This document shows positions 1 through 6,457 of a stretch of DNA of 9,693 nt, one piece after another (position 1 is the stretch's first letter; every line of letters begins with the position of its first letter). A model generated the notes under the pieces. It ran no database searches and had not been told where the DNA came from. It saw only the letters and a list, made by a program, of their open reading frames with translations. The DNA is from Bacteroidales bacterium H10. Lineage in GTDB: Bacteria > Bacteroidota > Bacteroidia > Bacteroidales > Muribaculaceae. The DNA lies in assembly GCA_001701295.1 (NCBI GenBank), contig DAAV01000157.1, positions 1-9,693 on the forward strand. The letters run 5' to 3'. The position numbers and the translations under genes are program-made.

Positions 1-1704
1 CGTAAGGAATCCGTTCCTGACTGCTACAGTGATTTAGGATTCGAGACAGTATCCACCAATCCCTGTGGAGAGATACCCCTCTGCCCTTACGACAGCTGCC
101 GTCTCGTGGCCATAAATCTCTACAGCTATGTAAAGAATCCTTTCACCCCCGAGGCTGAGTTCGATTTCAGACTTTTTGCCGATCACGTGGGCAAAGCCCA
201 GCGCATAATGGATGATATAATCGATCTCGAGATGGAAAAAATCGACACCATCATCGAAAAGATCGAATCCGATCCGGAAACCGCAGAGGTGAAAAGCACA
301 GAACTGAATCTGTGGAAGAAGATACGCAACAAGACCCTTAAGGGTCGCCGCACTGGTTGCGGCACAACCGGAGAGGGAGATATGCTCGCCGCGCTCGGAC
401 TGAGATACGGCACTCCCGAAGCCACCGAATTCTCGGTAAGCGTCCACAGAGCACTCGCCCTCGCATATTACGACGCGTCAGTGACAATGGCTGGAGAACG
501 CGGAGCCTTTGAGGTCTACGATGCGAAGAGAGAAGAAAACAATCCTTATATAAAGCGTCTGCGTGAAGCGGATCAGGCACTCTATGAACGTATGGTTAAA
601 ACAGGACGCCGCAATATAGCCTGTCTGACCATAGCACCCACGGGCACAACCTCTATAATGACCCAGACCTCCTCGGGCATAGAGCCGGTCTTTCTGCCGG
701 TATACAAGCGCAAACGCAAAGTCAATCCGGGAGATCCCGATATAAAGATAGATTTCGTGGACGAAGTGGGCGACGCATTCGAGGAATACATCGTATATCA
801 TCATAAATTTCTGGAGTGGATGCGCATAAACGGCATCGAGGCCAAACGCAACATGACTCCAGAAGAGATCGAAGAGCTCGTGGCACGGTCTCCGTATTAC
901 AAAGCCACATCAAACGATGTGGACTGGATGGAAAAAGTCAGGATGCAGGGAGCCGTTCAGAAATGGGTGGACCATTCAATTTCCGTGACTATCAATCTGC
1001 CGTCGGATGTAAGCGAGGAGCTTGTGAACCGTCTTTATGTAGAAGCATGGAAAGCCGGCTGCAAGGGATGTACGGTCTACAGAGACGGTTCGCGCAACAA
1101 TGTGCTTGAATCAGTCAAGAAAACTCCGGCCGTACCCGTAATGGCGACGCCGGCACACATATCAAAACGACCGGCTGAACTTGAGGCGGATGTGGTGCGC
1201 TTCCAGAACAATAAAGAGAAATGGATCGCATTCGTAGGCCTCGTCAACAACCAGCCCTATGAAATATTTACCGGACTTGCGGATGACGAAGACGGGATAT
1301 TCTGTCCGAAATCAGTCAACAAGGGTAAAATCATAAAGACAGTAGATGAAAAAGGAAACAAACGCTACGACTTCCAGTTCATCAACAAACGTGGCTATAA
1401 GACAACTATCGAGGGATTGAGCGAAAAATTCAATCCGGAATTCTGGAACTATGCCAAACTGATCTCAGGCGTGTTGCGATATGGCATGCCCATCGATCAG
1501 GTGCTGAAACTCGTAGGGGGACTCGAACTCGATTCGACCAACATAAACACCTGGAAAATGGGAGTCGAACGCGCACTCAAAAAGTATCTGACCAACGGAA
1601 CCGCCGCCACAGGCCAGAAATGTCCCAACTGCGGAGCCGAGACACTGGTATATCAGGAAGGATGCCTGATATGCACATCTTGCGGCACATCAAAATGCGG
1701 ATAA
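1..1704 (+). CDS. nrdJ: Adenosylcobalamin-dependent (class II) ribonucleotide reductase, 5'-truncated
   Basis: C-terminal 567 residues of a B12-dependent ribonucleotide reductase, which converts ribonucleotides to deoxyribonucleotides in the cytoplasm using a cobalamin-generated thiyl radical. The frame is open from base 1, so the gene starts upstream; a GTG at 106 is internal. The active-site N-x-C-x-E motif is at N20, C22 and E24 (bases 58-72), with C22 the expected thiyl cysteine. C33 lies 11 residues later, the spacing expected for the class II redox partner cysteine. The phosphate-binding loop PTGT...SSGIEP is at bases 637-687, and a Gly-Cys-Lys-Gly-Cys-Thr stretch typical of class II lies near 1060-1075. 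The tail has six cysteines (C541, C544, C555, C558, C561, C566): a zinc-ribbon-like pattern plus a C-terminal Cys likely to re-reduce the active site. Family members run to roughly 800 residues or more, so about a third is missing. The TAA stop is followed 24 bases later by the glucanotransferase gene, so co-transcription is possible. Confidence 0.95.
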   Translation, partial: RKESVPDCYSDLGFETVSTNPCGEIPLCPYDSCRLVAINLYSYVKNPFTPEAEFDFRLFADHVGKAQRIMDDIIDLEMEKIDTIIEKIESDPETAEVKSTELNLWKKIRNKTLKGRRTGCGTTGEGDMLAALGLRYGTPEATEFSVSVHRALALAYYDASVTMAGERGAFEVYDAKREENNPYIKRLREADQALYERMVKTGRRNIACLTIAPTGTTSIMTQTSSGIEPVFLPVYKRKRKVNPGDPDIKIDFVDEVGDAFEEYIVYHHKFLEWMRINGIEAKRNMTPEEIEELVARSPYYKATSNDVDWMEKVRMQGAVQKWVDHSISVTINLPSDVSEELVNRLYVEAWKAGCKGCTVYRDGSRNNVLESVKKTPAVPVMATPAHISKRPAELEADVVRFQNNKEKWIAFVGLVNNQPYEIFTGLADDEDGIFCPKSVNKGKIIKTVDEKGNKRYDFQFINKRGYKTTIEGLSEKFNPEFWNYAKLISGVLRYGMPIDQVLKLVGGLELDSTNINTWKMGVERALKKYLTNGTAATGQKCPNCGAETLVYQEGCLICTSCGTSKCG

Positions 1705-1728
1705 AATCAAAACTTAAAATATAAGCTC

Positions 1729-4404
1729 ATGAAAATTTCTTTCAACATCAATTACCACACCAACTGGGGAGAAAGCGTTTACCTGTGCGGTACGATCCCG
1801 GCTTTGGGAGGCGGAGACGCGCGTGAAGCCGTCGAGATGAACCTCATCAGCCCCGACATGTGGCAATTCACGCTTGAGACTGAAAATAAACCTGAAGATT
1901 TTGACTATTATTTCGTAGTCAAGGCTGAAGGACGTGCATGGAGATTCGAATGGGGAGAGAACCATCATTTCCGTGCCGGAGAAGGTATCAGCGAATATCT
2001 TATTTTTGACAACTGGCATGATATGCCGGCAGACAAGCCATTCTACTCATCGGCATTCCTTGACGGAATACTCAGACGAGACAACCGTCAGCCTCAGCTG
2101 CCTTCTCTGCCCGATACACTCAACATCCGCATCGAAGCTCCCATGATCGCACCCGACGAATGCCTCGCAATAGCAGGCGAAGGTGATTTCTTAGGAAACT
2201 GGGATCCGAGACGCGCCCTGAGAATGAACGATCATAATTTCCCCGTGTGGGAGATAAACCTGCCGCTTAATGAATTCAAGGTGCCTTTCGAGTACAAATT
2301 CCTTATCCTTGACAAGGACGGCGAGACCGTAGGCTGGGAAGCTATGAATAATCGGGTCTATGGTGTACGTCCTCACGGAAAAGGTGAACAGGTGGTGATC
2401 GACGGCACAAGATTCGCCAACCCCAAGCGCCAGTGGAAAGGTGCCGGCACGGCAATACCGGTATTCTCGATCCGCACTGAAGACAACTTCGGAGTCGGCG
2501 ACTTCCTTGACATGAAGAAGATGGTGGACTGGTGCGTACGCACGGGCCAGAATATCCTTCAGATCCTCCCGATCAACGACACGACCATGCTCGGAACATG
2601 GGTTGACTCCTATCCCTACAAGGCTAACTCCACATTCGCACTGCATCCCATGTACATGCGTCCGGAAGCCGTGGGAACGCTCAAGGATGAGGAGCGTAGA
2701 AAACACTACGACAAACTCCGCCATGAGCTCAACATACTACCGACCGTAGACTATGAACGTGTAAACAGCGCCAAGCTCGAATACCTACGCGAGATTTTCA
2801 CTCAAGATTTCGGATCGACACGCCGTCGCAAGGATTTCAAAGAGTTTGTATCAGCCAATGAATACTGGCTTATGCCTTATGCGGCATGGTGTGTACTGCG
2901 CGAGGAATACAAGACTCCCGATCATTTCGCATGGGGAGAATATTCGGTCTATGACGACAGGAAAGTAACCGAATTTGTGGCCGCTCACCAGAAGCAGATC
3001 GATTTCCACTACTTCGTACAATACCATCTTGACCGCCAGCTCCGCGAGGCACGCGACTACGCACATGCCAACGGCGTTGTGCTCAAAGGAGACATTCCTA
3101 TCGGAATAAGCCGTTTCAGCGTTGACGCATGGCGTTCGCCGCGTCTGTTCAACATGGACTGTCAGGCCGGAGCACCCCCGGATGACTTCTCTGTGCTCGG
3201 CCAGAACTGGGGATTCCCGACATACAACTGGGATGCCATGGCAGAAGACGGATTCCAGTGGTGGAAAGACCGTTTCCGCAAGATGTCGGAATATTTTGAC
3301 GCCTACCGAATAGACCATATTCTCGGATTCTTCCGCATATGGCAGATTCCTCTGAATGCCGTGCATGGTCTTCTCGGATATTTCAATCCGGCGATGCCGT
3401 TCTCTCCCGAAGAACTGCGCAGCAATTATGACTTCTGGATCGATGCCGACGTGCAGACAAATCCCCTGATTCTCGAATGGATGCTGACAGATTTCTTCGG
3501 CGAGCATTCAGAAGAAGCCAAAGAACTGTTCCTTGACAGAATCGGAGGTGACCGCTACGGCCTCAAATCATTTGTCAACACTCAGGAGAAGGTAGAGGAA
3601 TACTTCGCCACTCAGGAGAACTCGGACAAAAACGGGCTTTTCAAAAATGCATTGCTCGGCATCATCGATGATGTTCTCTTCATAGAGGATCCGTATCAGA
3701 AAGGGCATTATCATCCCCGCATCGCAGCACAGTACACATATCAGTACCGAGTGCTCAGCGATTATGCCAAATGGTGTTTCAACCGTCTGTATAACGACTT
3801 CTTCTATCACCGCCACAATGACTTCTGGTATGGCAAAGCCATGTGGAAACTTCCCCCGCTACTTGACTCGACGTCAATGCTGGCATGCGGCGAAGACCTC
3901 GGTATGATTCCTGACTGTGTACCGGCGGTGATGCATCAGCTCGAGATCCTGAGTCTTGAGATCCAGCGTATGCCCAAGGATCCGCAGGCCGAGTTCGGAG
4001 ATACCTGGCACTATCCTTACTACAGCGTATGCACCACCTCCACACATGACATGGGCGGTATCCGCGCCTGGTGGGAATCGGATCATGGCGTAGCACAAAG
4101 ATTCTATAACAATGTGCTGCATGAACATGGGGAGGCACCCTATTTCGCAGAGCCTTGGATATGCGACAAAATAATCGACCTGCAATTGAAGAGCCCGTCA
4201 ATGCTCTGCATACTTCCTCTTCAGGACTGGCTTTCGGCCGATGGCCGTCTCCGCCGTCAGAATCCCGCTGACGAGCAGATCAACGAACCTGCCAATCCTC
4301 GCCACTACTGGAGATACAGAATGCATCTCACCGTAGAGGAACTTCTGGCTCAGGATTCTTTCAACAATATGATCGGACGCAAGATCGAAGAATCTGACAG
4401 ATAA
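1729..4404 (+). CDS. malQ: 4-alpha-glucanotransferase (GH77) with two N-terminal CBM20 modules, DPE2-like
   Basis: Complete 891-residue amylomaltase/disproportionating enzyme that transfers glucosyl or maltosyl units between alpha-1,4-glucans. No signal peptide is visible, so it should be cytoplasmic, acting on maltose, maltodextrins or glycogen. Residues 1-110 and about 130-230 are two starch-binding CBM20 modules; the second keeps the canonical Leu-Gly-Asn-Trp-Asp (155-159) and FEYKF (187-191), while the first has Leu-Gly-Gly-Gly-Asp (26-30). The GH77 barrel starts near residue 240. Expected catalytic residues are the nucleophile D529 in RIDH (3313-3315), acid/base E722 in GEDLG (3892-3894) and D774 in STHD (4048-4050). 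D529 and E722 are 193 residues apart against about 48 in E. coli MalQ, revealing an insertion of about 145 residues like that of plant DPE2. The ATG at 1729 follows an A/T-rich leader without Shine-Dalgarno sequence. The gene ends 16 bases before a strong terminator hairpin. Confidence 0.95.
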   Translation: MKISFNINYHTNWGESVYLCGTIPALGGGDAREAVEMNLISPDMWQFTLETENKPEDFDYYFVVKAEGRAWRFEWGENHHFRAGEGISEYLIFDNWHDMPADKPFYSSAFLDGILRRDNRQPQLPSLPDTLNIRIEAPMIAPDECLAIAGEGDFLGNWDPRRALRMNDHNFPVWEINLPLNEFKVPFEYKFLILDKDGETVGWEAMNNRVYGVRPHGKGEQVVIDGTRFANPKRQWKGAGTAIPVFSIRTEDNFGVGDFLDMKKMVDWCVRTGQNILQILPINDTTMLGTWVDSYPYKANSTFALHPMYMRPEAVGTLKDEERRKHYDKLRHELNILPTVDYERVNSAKLEYLREIFTQDFGSTRRRKDFKEFVSANEYWLMPYAAWCVLREEYKTPDHFAWGEYSVYDDRKVTEFVAAHQKQIDFHYFVQYHLDRQLREARDYAHANGVVLKGDIPIGISRFSVDAWRSPRLFNMDCQAGAPPDDFSVLGQNWGFPTYNWDAMAEDGFQWWKDRFRKMSEYFDAYRIDHILGFFRIWQIPLNAVHGLLGYFNPAMPFSPEELRSNYDFWIDADVQTNPLILEWMLTDFFGEHSEEAKELFLDRIGGDRYGLKSFVNTQEKVEEYFATQENSDKNGLFKNALLGIIDDVLFIEDPYQKGHYHPRIAAQYTYQYRVLSDYAKWCFNRLYNDFFYHRHNDFWYGKAMWKLPPLLDSTSMLACGEDLGMIPDCVPAVMHQLEILSLEIQRMPKDPQAEFGDTWHYPYYSVCTTSTHDMGGIRAWWESDHGVAQRFYNNVLHEHGEAPYFAEPWICDKIIDLQLKSPSMLCILPLQDWLSADGRLRRQNPADEQINEPANPRHYWRYRMHLTVEELLAQDSFNNMIGRKIEESDR

Positions 4405-4420
4405 TACAAACCACACTTAA

Positions 4421-4463
4421 ATAAAAATGGCAGCATCCGTCAAGCAGATGCTGCCATTTTTAT
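4421..4463. terminator. Bidirectional intrinsic terminator between convergent genes
   Basis: A perfect 17-bp inverted repeat (4421-4437 pairing with 4447-4463) flanks a 9-base loop. The inner ten pairs are mostly G/C-rich and the outer part is A/T, giving a run of U at the 3' side in either direction. It begins 16 bases after the glucanotransferase stop and lies 52 bases beyond the mutL stop on the other strand, so it can serve both converging transcripts. Function is inferred from structure and position. Confidence 0.88.
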
Positions 4464-4470
4464 ATCTCTC

Positions 4471-4489
4471 CATTCTTATTTTAAGAATG
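4471..4489. other. Small A/T-rich hairpin in the convergent intergenic region
   Basis: An 8-bp perfect inverted repeat (4471-4478 with 4482-4489) encloses a 3-base T loop, between the main terminator and the mutL stop. The stem has only two G/C pairs per arm and no clean U tract follows on either strand, so alone it would be a weak terminator. It may protect the mutL mRNA 3' end or be a chance palindrome. The rest of the 4405-4515 gap shows nothing else I can name. Confidence 0.35.
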
Positions 4490-4515
4490 ACAGACAAGGG
4501 CGGTCACAGAAAATA

Positions 4516-6411
4516 TCACGAAAGAAGACGCGCGATCGCCGACTCGTCAAGAAGAGTATAGACAGGATTTCCATTAGGCGTGAGGGAAGGGTCAGGCAAG
4601 GCAAACAGGCCGCTTATTATGCCTTCCATCTCCGTGACGGAGAGTCGCTGGCCACCCCGAATAGCTGCCGAACGCGCCATGACAAGCGCGACCTTTCTGA
4701 CAAGAGATGCCTCTACGTCAGCTTCATTGCCATAATTCACAGCATCAACCGCTATCGAATCCAATATCCGCATTATAACGTCTCCAGCTCTGGAGCCAGG
4801 TGGCAACGTAGGAACCGCGGTAATGTTCCATGTCGAATCGGATACGTATTCCAGATTAAAACCGAGACGCCTCAGCTCGTCCATTATTCCGTCGAGAGCG
4901 ACCTGCTGGGAATCGTCAAGAGTTATGGTTTCGGGAAACATCACGCTTTGAGAAACGACCTCTGCTTTACCTACACGACCAAGATACTCCTCATACAGAA
5001 TCTTGACATGAGCGCGGTGTTGATCAATGAGCAGGAGGCCCTCACGACTTGTAGTGATGATATATTTGGAAGCGAACTGGATGCAGACCTGAGGTGCAGA
5101 TTCAATAGTTCCACCTGTCGCGGCACTGAAAAGATCGTGGCCGTTTACTTCGCTTCGTGCCCTTACCTCATCGTGTATGTCATCCGAAAGAGAAATTTCC
5201 TGATCAGCATCATCATTACTGTGGTGAGAAAAGCTATCGCGTGAGAAGTTATCATAAAGCTTTTCCCAGTCACTTCCTATACGGGGTCTGGCAGATCTGA
5301 CAGCAGATGAAAAAGGATTATAATCATTTCTGTATTCAATATGAGGGGCGGAGGCCGCATCGCCGTCTCTCAACGGGTGCAGAGGAATCGCGTCGATCGA
5401 GAAATCGATGCTCGGGACGGCCGAGAATTTTCCCAAAGCCGTCTTTATGGCCGACACCAGTATCGGCCATATCTGCTGTTCATACTCGAATTTAATCTCA
5501 TTTTTGGTCGGATGTATGTTTACATCTATAGTAGACGGATCTACCGTGAACTTTATAAAGTAGCACGGCATGGTATCGGACGCTATCAGCGAGTCATAAC
5601 AACTCATGATGGCCTTATGAAAATAGGGATGCCTCATATTGCGCCCGTTGACAATGAGATATTGCAACGGATTGCGCCGCCGTGCGAATTCCGGACGCGA
5701 CACAAATCCCTCTATCTTCACCAGCGATGTGTCGACATCGACCGGAATAAGATGATCCGACTTCAGGGTATTTTTCCATATATCCTCGATACGTATGCGC
5801 AGACTTGCCGTACGGAGATCTATGTTCTTGATGCCATTGTCGATATGCATGCGGATATTATTGTTAACCAAAGCAAGCCTTTCAAACTCAAGCATTATAT
5901 TAGACAACTCGACATTGTCGCTTTTCAGGAATTTTCGTCTCGCAGGCACATTATAAAATATTTTGCGCACAGAGATGACCGTTCCCTTATCACACACACA
6001 CGGTTCCTGAACCGTGACTTTCGAACCGAGAATGACAAGGTGCGTCCCCATCTGCTCTCCTTCCGGACGCGTCCGGACCTCGACTTCAGAAATAGCGCAT
6101 ATGGAAGGAAGTGCCTCTCCTCTGAACCCCATTGTCCTGAGCGTGAACAGATCATCCGCATTTTTTATCTTGGATGTGGCGTGTCTTTCGAAAGCCATGC
6201 GCACATCAGTCTCCGACATTCCGGAACCGTTGTCAATGACCTGGATCAAAGTCTTGCCGGCATCCTTGACAACAATTCTTATATCGGACGCACCCGCGTC
6301 GACGGCATTCTCCACAAGTTCCTTGATGACAGATGCAGGACGCTGGATCACCTCTCCGGCTGCAATCTGGTTCGCTACTGAATCTGGCAGAAGTCTGATT
6401 ATATCACTCAT
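4516..6411 (-). CDS. mutL: DNA mismatch repair protein MutL
   Basis: Complete 631-residue MutL, the ATP-dependent matchmaker that couples MutS mismatch recognition to strand removal. The N-terminal GHKL ATPase (about 1-330) is intact: E31 and N35 of the KELVEN motif, D60 in DNGSG, ATSK near 78-81 and GFRGEAL at 95-101. Residues about 335-435 form a polar, Asp/Ser-rich linker. The C-terminal dimerisation domain (about 440-631) is recognisable from its Leu-Ile-Asp-Gln-His segment at 461-465. The metal-dependent endonuclease motifs are degenerate: DQHAxxExxxxE reads D463-Q-H-R466-A-H-V469 with only the last Glu (E474) kept, the Ala-Cys-Lys/Arg motif reads A579-R580-S581, and CPHGRP reads TPNGNP (611-616). 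It therefore probably does not nick DNA itself. The ATG at 6411 aligns with the usual MutL N-terminus; the leader is A/T-rich without Shine-Dalgarno sequence. It follows the OstA-like gene by 46 bases and is probably the last gene of that unit. Confidence 0.96.
   Translation of the reverse strand: MSDIIRLLPDSVANQIAAGEVIQRPASVIKELVENAVDAGASDIRIVVKDAGKTLIQVIDNGSGMSETDVRMAFERHATSKIKNADDLFTLRTMGFRGEALPSICAISEVEVRTRPEGEQMGTHLVILGSKVTVQEPCVCDKGTVISVRKIFYNVPARRKFLKSDNVELSNIMLEFERLALVNNNIRMHIDNGIKNIDLRTASLRIRIEDIWKNTLKSDHLIPVDVDTSLVKIEGFVSRPEFARRRNPLQYLIVNGRNMRHPYFHKAIMSCYDSLIASDTMPCYFIKFTVDPSTIDVNIHPTKNEIKFEYEQQIWPILVSAIKTALGKFSAVPSIDFSIDAIPLHPLRDGDAASAPHIEYRNDYNPFSSAVRSARPRIGSDWEKLYDNFSRDSFSHHSNDDADQEISLSDDIHDEVRARSEVNGHDLFSAATGGTIESAPQVCIQFASKYIITTSREGLLLIDQHRAHVKILYEEYLGRVGKAEVVSQSVMFPETITLDDSQQVALDGIMDELRRLGFNLEYVSDSTWNITAVPTLPPGSRAGDVIMRILDSIAVDAVNYGNEADVEASLVRKVALVMARSAAIRGGQRLSVTEMEGIISGLFALPDPSLTPNGNPVYTLLDESAIARLLS
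5991..6001 (-). repeat. 11-base TG dinucleotide tract inside mutL
   Basis: On the coding strand the tract is five and a half GT units, encoding Cys-Val-Cys (residues 138-140) in the ATPase domain. Any two-base slippage would shift the mutL frame. It is short for a phase-variable microsatellite. Confidence 0.6.
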
Positions 6412-6457
6412 ATAAATAACGGAGCAAAAAAACGTTGCCCGCTGTTTTTTATTCGAT

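Noticed and set aside
106..1704. GTG at 106 as the true start of the ribonucleotide reductase
   Set aside because: The frame is open back to base 1 and encodes the essential N-x-C-x-E active site at 58-72, so the gene runs off the window.
1705..1728. Promoter for the glucanotransferase gene in the 24-base gap
   Set aside because: I see no TAnnTTTG-type -7 element in or just before the gap; any promoter would have to lie within the reductase gene.
5999..6016. 8-bp inverted repeat with a 2-base centre next to the TG tract in mutL
   Set aside because: It is inside conserved coding sequence, a 2-base loop cannot form a good hairpin, and no second copy was noticed that would suggest an operator.
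5341..6381. A 346-codon open frame on the plus strand antisense to mutL
   Set aside because: It lies wholly inside mutL, whose protein is clearly conserved. The antisense translation has no recognisable domain and an odd Arg/His/Tyr-rich composition typical of a shadow frame.
6427..6450. Possible terminator or attenuator hairpin between the OstA-like gene and mutL (7-bp arms of A6C/GT6 with a 10-base loop)
   Set aside because: The stem has a single G/C pair and a wide loop, so it should be very weak; the runs of A and T are ordinary for the A/T-rich gaps here.
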